Assembly (NCBI GenBank): GCA_944363505.1
Contig: CALVUD010000001.1
Location: forward strand, 211,633-275,632
Length of the DNA stretch: 64,000 nt
From: an uncultured Clostridia bacterium
Lineage (GTDB): Bacteria; Bacillota; Clostridia; Christensenellales; DTU072
Direction of reading: 5' to 3'
Shown: positions 26,833-35,165 of the stretch, piece by piece
Position numbering within the stretch: the first letter of the stretch is position 1
Layout of the letters: each line of letters starts with the position of its first letter
Notes under the pieces: generated by a model
Told to the model about the DNA's origin: nothing
The model's input: the letters and a program-made list of their open reading frames with translations, nothing else
The model's database searches: none
Made by a program: the position numbers and the translations under genes

Positions 26833-26889
26833 GCCATTAGCTCCAAAAAAGAACGCCGACTTGCGGCGCTCTTTTTTGGAGCTAATGGC
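26833..26889. repeat. 26-bp inverted repeat spanning the tRNA-Thr 3' end and its terminator
   Basis: Arms 26833-26858 and 26864-26889 are complementary at 25 of 26 positions with a 5-base loop. The inner part is the tRNA terminator (GCGCCG/CGGCG stem and T6). The outer part of the right arm is the last 13 bases of the tRNA, including CCA. Confidence 0.85.
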
Positions 26890-26952
26890 CGGACTCGAAC
26901 CGGCGACCTGTTCATTACGAGTGAACCGCACTACCTGCTGTGCTACATTAGC
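26877..26952 (-). tRNA. tRNA-Thr (anticodon CGT)
   Basis: A 76-base cloverleaf including encoded CCA. Acceptor GCTAATG pairs with CATTAGC, the D stem is GCAC/GTGC, the anticodon stem GTTCA/TGAAC has loop CTCGTAA with anticodon CGT, and the T stem GCCGG/CCGGC has loop TTCGAGT. The discriminator base is T. It lies 48 bases after the GGGtGRT gene in the same direction, with a GGGGC-TTT-GCCCC hairpin between. Confidence 0.95.
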
Positions 26953-27000
26953 ATCAGGGGCAAAGCCCCTAATTATGGATATGAATAATAATGAATGTGC

Positions 27001-28005
27001 TTATTTGTTGGCGGCTTCCTCTACCGCGACCGCTACCGCGACCGTCGCGCCGACCATCGGGTTGTTACCCATTCCGATAAGACCCATCATCTCGACGTGA
27101 GCGGGAACGGAGCTGGAGCCGGCGAACTGCGCGTCGGAGTGCATTCTGCCCATCGTATCGGTCATGCCATAGGAAGCGGGACCCGCTGCCATGTTGTCGG
27201 GGTGGAGCGTTCTGCCCGTGCCGCCGCCCGAAGCCACCGAGAAGTAAGTCCTGCCGTTCTCGATGCACCATTTCTTGTAAGTGCCGCTGACGGGGTGCTG
27301 GAACCTGGTGGGGTTGGTGGAGTTACCGGTGATACCTACGTCCACGCCTTCTTTGATCATTATCGCAACGCCTTCGTTGACGTCGTTCGCGCCGTAGCAG
27401 CGTACCTTGGCTTTCTCGCCCGTCGAATACGCCTTTTCCTTGACGATCGTCAATTCGTCGGTGTACTGATTATAATCGGTCTGAACGTAAGTAAAGCCGT
27501 TGATCCTGCTGATGATGTACGCGGCGTCCTTGCCGAGACCGTTCAGGATGACCCTCAGAGGCTCCTTCCTGACCTTGTTGGCGGAACGCGCGATACCTAT
27601 GGCGCCCTCTGCGGCGGCGAAGCTCTCGTGTCCCGCTACGAAAGCGAAGCACTTGGTTTCCTCACGCAGAAGTTTTGCGGCAAGGTTGCCGTGTCCGAGA
27701 CCGACCTTTCTGGTATCGGCGACGGAACCGGGAACGCAGAACGCCTGAAGACCTTCGCCTATCGCCTCGGCGGCGTCGGCGGCCTTTTTTACGCCCTTCT
27801 TGATGGCGTTGGCGCAGCCGATGGTGTATGCCCATACGGCGTTGTCGAAAGCTATGGGCTGAACGCCCTTGACTATTGCCTCGACGTCAATGCCCTTTCC
27901 GAGGCATATAGCTTTCGCTTCTTCGAGATCCTTGATCCCTTTGGAAGCAAGGAAAGCGTTGATTTTATCGATTCTTCTATCGTATCCTTCAAATCTGACA
28001 GCCAT
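27001..28005 (-). CDS. GGGtGRT protein
   Basis: A 334-residue protein of the GGGtGRT family, named for the motif seen here as ASGGGTGRTLHPDNMAAG (~270-287). Other long glycine-rich conserved stretches include KVGLGHGNLAAKLL and NSTNPTRFQHPVSGTYKKW. The family is common in anaerobic Firmicutes and has no settled function that I know. Its usual partner, a NifU-like iron-sulfur scaffold protein, precedes it here by nine bases, with the stop codon built into the ribosome site (TAGGAGG). Co-occurrence suggests joint work in iron-sulfur or thiol chemistry, but that is inference. No membrane segment is seen. Confidence 0.92.
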   Translation of the reverse strand: MAVRFEGYDRRIDKINAFLASKGIKDLEEAKAICLGKGIDVEAIVKGVQPIAFDNAVWAYTIGCANAIKKGVKKAADAAEAIGEGLQAFCVPGSVADTRKVGLGHGNLAAKLLREETKCFAFVAGHESFAAAEGAIGIARSANKVRKEPLRVILNGLGKDAAYIISRINGFTYVQTDYNQYTDELTIVKEKAYSTGEKAKVRCYGANDVNEGVAIMIKEGVDVGITGNSTNPTRFQHPVSGTYKKWCIENGRTYFSVASGGGTGRTLHPDNMAAGPASYGMTDTMGRMHSDAQFAGSSSVPAHVEMMGLIGMGNNPMVGATVAVAVAVEEAANK

Positions 28006-28014
28006 GTTTGCCTC

Positions 28015-28710
28015 CTATTGGATCCTGGGATTGATCTTGGTAACGGCTTCGGCGAATCTGCCGTAAGTGCCGGTGCATTTTTTGAGCGCTTCGGCGGGAT
28101 CGACGCCCTTTACGGTGATCTGCTCGAGCATTTGTCCGACGCGGATAAATTCGTAACCGATGACTTCGTTGTCCTCGTCAAGACCTATGCGGGTAACGTA
28201 TCCCTCAGCCATTTCGAGGTATCTGACGCCCTTTACGCGGGTGGAGTACATCGTGCCTATCTGGCTCCTGAGCCCTTTTCCGAGGTCCTCGAGTCCGGCG
28301 CCTATCGCAAGGCCGTCCTCGCTGAAAGCCGACTGGCTTCTGCCGTAGACGATCTGCAGGAACAGTTCGCGCATCGCGGTGTTGATGGCGTCGCACACGA
28401 GGTCGGTGTTAAGTGCCTCCAGAATGGTCTTGCCGGGCAGGATCTCCGCTGCCATGGCGGCGGAGTGGGTCATTCCCGAGCAACCGAGAGTTTCGACCAA
28501 CGCTTCTTCGATAATACCGTTTTTAATGTTCAGGGTAAGTTTGCAGGCGCCCTGTTGCGGAGCGCACCAGCCGACGCCGTGGGTCAGACCGCTGATGTCG
28601 GCGATTTCCTTTGCCTTGACCCACTTGCCTTCCTCGGGGATAGGCGCGGGACCGTGGTGAGGACCTTTTGCAACGCAAACCATCTTGTCAACTTCGTGAG
28701 TAAATTGCAT
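28015..28710 (-). CDS. NifU-like iron-sulfur cluster scaffold protein (GGGtGRT partner)
   Basis: A 231-residue protein with a NifU/IscU-N-like domain at ~40-110. Cysteines that could hold a cluster are in GVGWCAPQQGACKL, VETLGCSGMTHSAA and TDLVCDA. It lacks the C-terminal thioredoxin-like Nfu domain. The rest, including GRSQSAFSEDGLAIGAG, is specific to the GGGtGRT-linked subgroup. The first ~25 residues contain a CVAKGPHHGPAPIP segment. No IscS-type cysteine desulfurase lies nearby. CGGAGG precedes the ATG; a promoter with a palindrome over its -35 box drives the pair. Confidence 0.88.
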   Translation of the reverse strand: MQFTHEVDKMVCVAKGPHHGPAPIPEEGKWVKAKEIADISGLTHGVGWCAPQQGACKLTLNIKNGIIEEALVETLGCSGMTHSAAMAAEILPGKTILEALNTDLVCDAINTAMRELFLQIVYGRSQSAFSEDGLAIGAGLEDLGKGLRSQIGTMYSTRVKGVRYLEMAEGYVTRIGLDEDNEVIGYEFIRVGQMLEQITVKGVDPAEALKKCTGTYGRFAEAVTKINPRIQ

Positions 28711-28735
28711 TGTTACCTCCGATTGATTCCGTATT

Positions 28736-28765
28736 ATTTTATCAAATGTTTACGCGTTTGTAAAC
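28736..28765 (-). promoter_or_regulatory. promoter with palindromic operator for the NifU-like/GGGtGRT operon
   Basis: TTTACA (28764-28759), 17 bp, TAAAAT (28741-28736). The inverted repeat GTTTAC-N6-GTAAAC (28748-28765) covers the -35 box, so a repressor could block it. Confidence 0.65.
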
Positions 28766-28781
28766 GATTTGAAGTCCGATT

Positions 28782-30881
28782 TTATAATTTCTTTACCAGT
28801 TTGAGGTCGATACGCTGTTTTTCGTCGATTTTAATGATTTTTACGACTACTTCGTCGCCAACGTTGACCACGTCGGTAACCTTTTCGACGCGTTTCTTGG
28901 AGAGTTTGGAGATATGGATCATACCGTCCTTGGTGGAAGTCAGTTTGACGGAAGCGCCGAACTGTCCCTTTTCGTTCTCCATGATCTTGATGACCGTGCC
29001 GGTAAACTCTTCGCCGACTTCAAACTCGCGGACGATGTCCTCGATGATCGACTTGGCGCGCTCGATACCGTCGACGTCGCTCGACGCTATGCATACCGCG
29101 CCGTCGTCGTTGATATCGATCTTGACGCCCGTTTCGTCGATGATCTTGTTGATGGTCTTGCCGCCGGAGCCGATGACGTCGCGGATCTTGTCGGGATCGA
29201 TATTGAACGTAACGATCTTGGGCGCGTACTTGCTGAGTTCCTTTCTGGGTTCGGGCAGCACTTCGAGCATCTTGCCGAGGATATAAAGTCTGCCTACGCG
29301 CGCCTGTTCGAGAGCGCGGGTCAGGATCTCCCTGTTGATGCCCTTGATCTTGATGTCCATTTGGATGGCGGTGATGCCGTCCTTGGTGCCCGCGACCTTG
29401 AAGTCCATGTCGCCGAAGAAGTCCTCTATGCCCTGAATGTCGGTCAAAATATGAAGTTTATTGTTCACGTCGTCCTTGATAAGTCCCATTGCGACGCCCG
29501 CGACAGGAGCTTTAATCGGTACGCCCGCGTCCATGAGCGCGAGGGTCGAGCCGCATACGGAAGCCTGGGAAGTCGAGCCGTTGGAGCTGATGACCTCGGA
29601 AACCGTCCTGATCGCGTAAGGGAACCATTCCTCGCCGGGGAGAACGGGTTCGAGCGCGCGTTCAGCCAAAGCGCCGTGCCCTATTTCGCGCCTGCCGGGG
29701 CTTCTTAAGGGCTTGGCTTCGCCGGTCGAATAACCGGGCATGTTGTACTGATGCATGTATCTCTTGAACACGTCGTCGTCGAGACCTTCCAGCTTCTGCG
29801 CCTCGGAAATGGCGCCCAGCGTGGCGGTGGTAAGCACCTGGGTCTGTCCTCTGGTGAACACGGCGGAGCCGTGGACCCTGGGCAGGATGCCCACTTCGCA
29901 CCATATGGGGCGGATGTCGGTAAGCGATCTGCCGTCGGGACGAACGCCTTTGTCGGCTATCATCGCGCGGACGCATTCCTTCTTCATCGCATAAAGGATG
30001 TCGTCGATGTCGCGTCTGTTGTCGGGATAAATGTCGGCAAAGTGCGCCATGATGTCGGCGGTGATCTCCTCTTCGCGTTCCTCTCTGACGTTACGGTCGA
30101 AGGTGTCGAACATATAGTCGATCTTGTCCTTCGCATACGCCTTTACGTCGCGTTCGATGTCCTCGGGAGCGTGATAAAGCTCTATCTGCTTTTTGGGTTT
30201 TCCGACCTCTGCCTGAATGCCCTCTATCCAGCTGACTATTTTCTTGATCTCCTCGTGTCCGAACAAAATTGCGTTCAGCATCTCTTCCTCGGTCAGTTCG
30301 TTGGCGCCCGCCTCGACCATCATGATGGCGTCCTTGGTGCCGGAAAGTGCGAGGTTCAGTCTGGATTTTTCGCGCTGTTCGGAATCGGGGTTGATAATAT
30401 ATTCGCCGTCCACGTATCCGACCATGACGGAACCCGTGGGTCCGTTAAACGGAATGTCGGAAACGGACAAAGCTATGCTGGAACCCAGCATCCCGTAAAC
30501 TTCGGGGGGGATGTTGGTGTCGACCGACAAAGCGGTGGCGATAACGGAAACGTCGTTGTACAAGCCTTTCGGGAAGAGCGGGCGAATGGGTCTGTCGATA
30601 AGACGCGAGGTCAGGATAGCCTTGTCCGAAGGACGGCCTTCGCGTTTTTTGAATCCGCCGGGGATCTTGCCCACCGCGTACATTTTCTCCTCGAAATCGA
30701 CTCCCAAGGGGAAATAATCCATTCCATCTCTGGGGGATTTGGACATTGTGACGTTCGTCAGAACCACGGTGTCGCCGCAACGGATCAGCACTTCGCCGTT
30801 GGAATGCGAGCAATACCCGCCTATCTCGGCGCTGACTTCGCGCCCGCCTATCGTGGTAACGAATACTTTACTTTCTTTCAT
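28782..30881 (-). CDS. pnp: polyribonucleotide nucleotidyltransferase
   Basis: A 699-residue PNPase, full length: two RNase PH domains (RCGDTVVLTNVTMSK near the N-terminus; FTRGQTQVLTTATLG at ~350 in the second), the linking helical domain, a KH domain (~555-615, DVIGSGGKTINKIIDETG) and a C-terminal S1 domain (~620-695). It degrades RNA 3'-5' using phosphate. The ATG at 30881 follows GGGAGG; a longer frame to 30911 lies in the leader. It follows rpsO, as in most bacteria, but rpsO ends in its own terminator. The short leader begins with a strong hairpin. Confidence 0.96.
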   Translation of the reverse strand: MKESKVFVTTIGGREVSAEIGGYCSHSNGEVLIRCGDTVVLTNVTMSKSPRDGMDYFPLGVDFEEKMYAVGKIPGGFKKREGRPSDKAILTSRLIDRPIRPLFPKGLYNDVSVIATALSVDTNIPPEVYGMLGSSIALSVSDIPFNGPTGSVMVGYVDGEYIINPDSEQREKSRLNLALSGTKDAIMMVEAGANELTEEEMLNAILFGHEEIKKIVSWIEGIQAEVGKPKKQIELYHAPEDIERDVKAYAKDKIDYMFDTFDRNVREEREEEITADIMAHFADIYPDNRRDIDDILYAMKKECVRAMIADKGVRPDGRSLTDIRPIWCEVGILPRVHGSAVFTRGQTQVLTTATLGAISEAQKLEGLDDDVFKRYMHQYNMPGYSTGEAKPLRSPGRREIGHGALAERALEPVLPGEEWFPYAIRTVSEVISSNGSTSQASVCGSTLALMDAGVPIKAPVAGVAMGLIKDDVNNKLHILTDIQGIEDFFGDMDFKVAGTKDGITAIQMDIKIKGINREILTRALEQARVGRLYILGKMLEVLPEPRKELSKYAPKIVTFNIDPDKIRDVIGSGGKTINKIIDETGVKIDINDDGAVCIASSDVDGIERAKSIIEDIVREFEVGEEFTGTVIKIMENEKGQFGASVKLTSTKDGMIHISKLSKKRVEKVTDVVNVGDEVVVKIIKIDEKQRIDLKLVKKL

Positions 30882-30891
30882 TTTGCCTCCC

Positions 30892-30918
30892 GTCCCCGTC
30901 CGTGGGGACATAATTATA
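30892..30918 (-). promoter_or_regulatory. -10 box and 5'-terminal hairpin of pnp
   Basis: TATAAT at 30918-30913 has only a weak -35 region. GTCCCC/GGGGAC (30892-30909) forms a hairpin starting at or next to the predicted 5' end, just before the ribosome site. Confidence 0.5.
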
Positions 30919-30969
30919 TATTTTTCCTTTTTCGGTTTCTTCCGATAACTTTTTCGCGAACTTTTCCGT

Positions 30970-30998
30970 AAAAAAGGGCGGCAAATGCGCCACCCTTC
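30970..30998 (-). terminator. rpsO terminator
   Basis: AAGGGTGGC pairs with GCCGCCCTT (one G-U pair) and is followed by TTTTTT on the minus strand. Confidence 0.85.
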
Positions 30999-31010
30999 AC
31001 GATAACGGGA

Positions 31011-31274
31011 TTATTTGCGGATGCCGAGCTCTGCGATAAGGTTTCTGTACGCTTCGATGTCGATCTCCATCAGATAACGCAGCAGATTCTTTCTCTGACC
31101 GACCAGCTTCAGCAGTCCTCTGCGGCTGTGATGGTCTTTCTTGTGAACGGCGAGGTGAGCGTTAAGCTCCTCGATCCTCTTGGTAAGCAAAGCGATCTGA
31201 ACCTGAGCCGAACCGGTATCCTGTTCGTTTTTGCCGAATTTCGCGATGATTTCTCTTTTTTGTTCTGTGGTCAT
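31011..31274 (-). CDS. rpsO: 30S ribosomal protein S15
   Basis: An 87-residue S15 of normal length, with the conserved segments [31 protein letters not shown] and RNLLRYL. It binds 16S rRNA in the central domain. AAAGGAG lies 11 bases before the ATG. It precedes pnp as in most bacteria. An ~85-base leader from the promoter at 31366 could hold an S15 autoregulatory structure, which is known in several phyla, but I cannot identify one with confidence. Confidence 0.97.
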   Translation of the reverse strand: MTTEQKREIIAKFGKNEQDTGSAQVQIALLTKRIEELNAHLAVHKKDHHSRRGLLKLVGQRKNLLRYLMEIDIEAYRNLIAELGIRK

Positions 31275-31365
31275 TGTTTGGTACTCCTTTTTTTATGAGA
31301 ATATTCGCCATGCTCCACGGCAAAAAACCGCATTTATGTCGTAGGGCAAGGTAGCGTGCTTAAAT

Positions 31366-31394
31366 ATATTACACAATAAAAATATATTTGTAAA
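31366..31394 (-). promoter_or_regulatory. rpsO promoter
   Basis: TTTACA (31394-31389), 17 bp, TAATAT (31371-31366), in AT-rich surroundings; leader of about 85 bases. Confidence 0.7.
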
Positions 31395-31429
31395 GCAAAA
31401 ATCGCGCTTTAAATCAAATATTTTTCGCG

Positions 31430-32842
31430 TCATTCTTTCGTGCGTTCGGCGGCGCGGCGAAGGTATTCTTCGAAACCCTTCGCGTGCGATTTTCTTTCGA
31501 TCCTGCCCTCGTCGCCGTAAACGTATTTCGTCACCGCTCCCGCACCCGCGGAAAGCACGGTGGTCGTTTCCTCCATATAGTCGATATTGTAGCGGCATTG
31601 TTTGCCGTTCAAGGCGTATCCCACGTTTTCCAATCCGTCCGCGATGTTTTTCTGACGATACATATAGTATGGCTCGTACCCCGCCGAAATCAGCTTATCT
31701 ATCGAATGATCGCACATACGCTTTACCGTGCCGTCCATGCGTCTCGACGCGCCGCCCTCCTTTAAAATCGCGCCGCGCTTTAACGAAAGAGAATGAACGG
31801 TAAGGTTCTCGGGTCTCAACCCGACCGCGATATCCAACGAGCGCACGAAGTCAGAAAAATCCTCTCCGGGAAGTCCGGCAATGAGGTCGACGTTGATATC
31901 GAAACCGAAAGATCTCGCCAGCTCGAAAGCACGGTAAAAATCGGAGGCGGTGTGGCGCCTGCCTATCCTTGACAGCGTTTCGTCCGAAAAAGTCTGAGGA
32001 TTGACCGAAACGCGGGTAACGCCCGAGGCTTTCATGACGGCGAGTTTGGATTCCGTCACGGTGTCGGGTCGCCCCGCCTCGACGGTAAATTCCGTGCCGA
32101 AATTCAGCCGCGGCAAAATCTTCGAAAGCATCTCTTCGTCCAAAGTGGTGGGCGTGCCGCCCCCGACATATACCGCGCCTACCGAATAACCCTTTTCGGA
32201 GATCTCGTGCCTGATGCTTTCGATGTCGCCCGAAAGCGCCTCGACGTAGGCGGGAACGAGTTTTCTGACTCTCGGATACTCCGCCGAAATGAACGAACAG
32301 TAACTGCACCGCGTCGGACATATCGGGATATTAGCGAAAACGTCGGCGCGGAGCGGGTCGCGGTTTATCAGTCCCGACTGTGAACGCACCACCCTCTCTA
32401 TCAGTTCGGCGCGTGCCGGCTCGACGCGATAATCTTTGATTAAATGCTCTTTAATGTTGCTATAGCTACCGATTGAGCGGTAATATACGGCAGTGGGTCT
32501 GACTCCGGTCAACGAACCGTACGGCAGAGAAATCCCTGTAAGTTTGTTGCAATAGCTATATAAATAGCCCTTTGCGGCGCTCTTTGCACGACGCTTGAAT
32601 TCTATCGGATCGTCCGACTCTCCCTCCGACGGCAGCCGGTATTCCTCCCGTCCCGAAAAGCAGTCGGCAAAAAAATAAAAGCCTTTTTCGGAAACGAACG
32701 TTCCTATTTCCAACAACGCATCGGCAGAGTCGTTTATTACGATATACGGGGAAAACGCCCGGACGACTTCCTGAACGTCGTTCATATACGGAGGCATCGA
32801 TTGGGTTTTCAATCTGAATTCGTACATCTCAAAAAAAGTCAA
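31430..32842 (-). CDS. hemZ: HemZ-type radical SAM protein (oxygen-independent coproporphyrinogen dehydrogenase-like)
   Basis: A 470-residue radical SAM protein. The CxxxCxxC cluster motif is CPTRCSYCSF at ~172-181, followed by the HemN-type segments YVGGGTPTTL and DLIAGLPGED, and YMYRQKNIADGLENVGYA near the end. The ~165-residue N-terminal extension marks the HemZ subgroup. HemZ is linked to heme synthesis, but no other heme gene is in the window, and HemN-like proteins can have other roles. The start is probably TTG at 32842, overlapping the upstream stop (TTGA); the first ATG is at 32827 and has no ribosome site. Last gene of the thyA-folA-icd-MBL-hemZ run. Confidence 0.85.
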   Translation of the reverse strand: MTFFEMYEFRLKTQSMPPYMNDVQEVVRAFSPYIVINDSADALLEIGTFVSEKGFYFFADCFSGREEYRLPSEGESDDPIEFKRRAKSAAKGYLYSYCNKLTGISLPYGSLTGVRPTAVYYRSIGSYSNIKEHLIKDYRVEPARAELIERVVRSQSGLINRDPLRADVFANIPICPTRCSYCSFISAEYPRVRKLVPAYVEALSGDIESIRHEISEKGYSVGAVYVGGGTPTTLDEEMLSKILPRLNFGTEFTVEAGRPDTVTESKLAVMKASGVTRVSVNPQTFSDETLSRIGRRHTASDFYRAFELARSFGFDINVDLIAGLPGEDFSDFVRSLDIAVGLRPENLTVHSLSLKRGAILKEGGASRRMDGTVKRMCDHSIDKLISAGYEPYYMYRQKNIADGLENVGYALNGKQCRYNIDYMEETTTVLSAGAGAVTKYVYGDEGRIERKSHAKGFEEYLRRAAERTKE

Positions 32843-33468
32843 AGACAGTAATTCCCGGGATTGTGTAAGGCTTCGTATCCGAGGTTTGTCTGTTCCTCGT
32901 GTCCGGGGTAAACCGCTACGGATTCTTTATCGGGAAGGGCGAAAAGTTTTTTTAATGAGTCGCGCATTTCCGAGGCGCTGCCGCCCGGAAAATCCACTCT
33001 GCCGAAGCTTCCGCAAAACAACGTGTCGCCCGAAAACAGCGCGCCGTCCGTCAGATAGCATACACTCCCCGGCGTGTGCCCGGGGGTATGGATAACTTTA
33101 ATTTTGACGTTTCCCACATTTATTTCGTCGCCGTCCGCCAATATGCCGTCGGCGCACGACTTGAACCGCGGCGCACCGCCGAAAAAGCCGTCGGGCGCGC
33201 CCCCCGATTCCATCAACGCCAGGTCGAGAGAATGGATATATATTTTAACGCCCGCGGCGCGCCATTTGCCCGCGTCCATAACGTGGTCGAAATGTCCGTG
33301 CGTCAATAGAACTTTATTTATCTTTATTCCCGATTCTTCGGCTTTTGCCGAGATCTCTTTAAAGCCCCTTCCCGCGTCGACGACGACGCCCTCTTTCGTT
33401 TCTTCGTCGTAAACGAGATAGCAATTCACGCCCATCAGCGCGGGAAAGTTAAAGGTTAAAATTTTCAT
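32839..33468 (-). CDS. MBL-fold metallo-hydrolase, glyoxalase II-like
   Basis: This 209-residue protein has the metallo-beta-lactamase metal-binding series: THGHFDHVMD (~57-66), HTPGHTPGSV (~132), FSGDTLF (~149) and YPGHEEQTN near the end. Such small proteins hydrolyse thioesters such as S-lactoylglutathione or other substrates; the true substrate is unknown. It follows icd by one base and overlaps hemZ, so it is mid-operon. Confidence 0.9.
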   Translation of the reverse strand: MKILTFNFPALMGVNCYLVYDEETKEGVVVDAGRGFKEISAKAEESGIKINKVLLTHGHFDHVMDAGKWRAAGVKIYIHSLDLALMESGGAPDGFFGGAPRFKSCADGILADGDEINVGNVKIKVIHTPGHTPGSVCYLTDGALFSGDTLFCGSFGRVDFPGGSASEMRDSLKKLFALPDKESVAVYPGHEEQTNLGYEALHNPGNYCL

Positions 33469-33469
33469 A

Positions 33470-34660
33470 TCACAGTCTTTCGGCGGTCGCCTGCAAAAAC
33501 TCGATGCTGCCGACGCCCTTGGGGGTAACGCCCTCTTTTCTGAACAACCCGACGAGGTCTTTAGTCATCGTGCCCGATTCGATGGTGTCCACGGTAGCTT
33601 TTTCGAGGCGCTCCGCAAACTCAAGGAGTTCTCTGTTCGAATCGAGTTCCGCGCGTTTTTTCAGCGCGCCGCTCCACGCGAATATCGTCGCGACGGAGTT
33701 CGTAGAAGTGGCTTCGCCTTTCAGGTGTTTGTAATAATGTCTGGTAACCGTGCCGTGCGCCGCCTCGTATTCGAACTTGCCGTCGGGCGAAACGAGCACC
33801 GAGGTCATCATCGCAAGCGAGCCGAAAGCGGTCGCGAGCATGTCGCTCATGACGTCGCCGTCGTAGTTTTTGCACGCCCATATAAAGCCGCCCGAGCTAC
33901 GCATCACGCGCGCCACGGCGTCGTCGATAAGCGTATAAAAATATTCGATCCCCGCTTCCTCGAAACGCGTTTTGTATTCGTTTTCGTATATCTCCGCGAA
34001 AATGTCCTTGAAGCGGTGGTCGTAGACCTTGCTGATCGTGTCCTTTGAAGAAAACCACAGATCCTGTTTCGTGGACAGCGCGTAGTTGAAGCAGCTCCTC
34101 GCAAACCCGGCAATACTCTTGTCGAGGTTATGGACTGCCTGGATAATTCCCGCGGAGGGCATGTCCTTTACAAGCGTTTTCCGTCCGTCGGGAAGTTCGA
34201 TATACACCTTCCCGCCATCGGGGACGTAAGCTTCCACGCCCGAATATACGTCGCCGTACGCGTGACGGGCGATCGTTATCGGCTTTACCCAGTTGGATAC
34301 CAGCGGTTTTATGCCGTCGACCAGAACGGGTGCGCGGAAAACCGTGCCGTCCAGAGCCGCCCTGATCGTGCCGTTGGGCGATTTCCACATCTTGGAAAGC
34401 TTGTATTCCTCTACGCGCTGCGCGTTCGGCGTTATGGTGGCGCACTTTACGCCGACGCCGTACTTTTTGATAGCTTCGGCGGCGTCCAGAGTCACTTTGT
34501 CCGAAGTACGTTCGCGCTCGTTCAGCCCGAGGTCGTAATATTCGGTTTTCAAATCGATACGGGGCTTCAAAAGGATGTCCTTTATCGCCGCCCACAACAC
34601 TCTGGTCATTTCGTCGCCGTCGAGTTCTACCAACGGGGTCGTCATTTTGATTTTGCTCAT
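33470..34660 (-). CDS. icd: NADP-dependent isocitrate dehydrogenase
   Basis: A 396-residue enzyme of the homodimeric, eukaryote-like class. It converts isocitrate to 2-oxoglutarate, CO2 and NADPH. Visible features: [15 protein letters not shown] at the start, the substrate serine region [38 protein letters not shown] with the metal-binding acids, and [14 protein letters not shown] for cofactor binding. No other TCA-cycle gene is in the window. AAGGA precedes the ATG, inside the end of folA. Confidence 0.95.
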   Translation of the reverse strand: MSKIKMTTPLVELDGDEMTRVLWAAIKDILLKPRIDLKTEYYDLGLNERERTSDKVTLDAAEAIKKYGVGVKCATITPNAQRVEEYKLSKMWKSPNGTIRAALDGTVFRAPVLVDGIKPLVSNWVKPITIARHAYGDVYSGVEAYVPDGGKVYIELPDGRKTLVKDMPSAGIIQAVHNLDKSIAGFARSCFNYALSTKQDLWFSSKDTISKVYDHRFKDIFAEIYENEYKTRFEEAGIEYFYTLIDDAVARVMRSSGGFIWACKNYDGDVMSDMLATAFGSLAMMTSVLVSPDGKFEYEAAHGTVTRHYYKHLKGEATSTNSVATIFAWSGALKKRAELDSNRELLEFAERLEKATVDTIESGTMTKDLVGLFRKEGVTPKGVGSIEFLQATAERL

Positions 34661-34661
34661 T

Positions 34662-35159
34662 TTAAAATTCCTTTACGTTTTCGTTTTTATATTCGGTAAA
34701 CGTCAGCGCGTAGCCGTTGTCGGTAACGGGTTCCGAAGCGGACGCAAGTTTCCAGTTCGGTTTAGCGTCGAGATCGGGGAAAAATGCCGTCGCGCCGCCG
34801 ACGGCGTCCACTTTGGTAACGAACGCCGAGTCGCAAAAGTCTATCATGGTGCGGTAAAACATCGCTCCGCCCACGATAAACGTGTCGTCGGAGGGATACT
34901 TCTTCAGCTCTTCCCTGAGTTCGTCAAGCGTTTTCACCACCGTGCAGTCCTCCCTTTCGAACACGTCGGTCAAAACTATGTTGGTGCGGTTTTTGAGGGG
35001 CTTGGAACCGGGGAAGGAAAGCAGAGTGTTTCCTCCCATCACGATCACCTTGCCGGATGTTTTTTCCCTGAAAAATTTAAGGTCCGCGGGGAGATGGAAC
35101 AACATATCGTTGTTTTTACCTATTCCCCATTCCCTGTCCACGCAAACTATCGCTTTCAT
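34662..35159 (-). CDS. folA: dihydrofolate reductase
   Basis: A 165-residue enzyme that reduces dihydrofolate to tetrahydrofolate with NADPH. It shows [30 protein letters not shown] opening motifs ([15 protein letters not shown]), then [13 protein letters not shown] and [10 protein letters not shown]. It follows thyA by six bases, with AGGA in the thyA stop region. This is the usual pairing, since ThyA produces dihydrofolate. Confidence 0.95.
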   Translation of the reverse strand: MKAIVCVDREWGIGKNNDMLFHLPADLKFFREKTSGKVIVMGGNTLLSFPGSKPLKNRTNIVLTDVFEREDCTVVKTLDELREELKKYPSDDTFIVGGAMFYRTMIDFCDSAFVTKVDAVGGATAFFPDLDAKPNWKLASASEPVTDNGYALTFTEYKNENVKEF

Positions 35160-35165
35160 ATCGTC

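Noticed and set aside
26995..29286. Long plus-strand open frame (763 codons)
   Set aside because: It is antisense to the GGGtGRT, NifU-like and pnp genes, which have clear motifs and ribosome sites. Codon bias of those genes keeps the other strand open.
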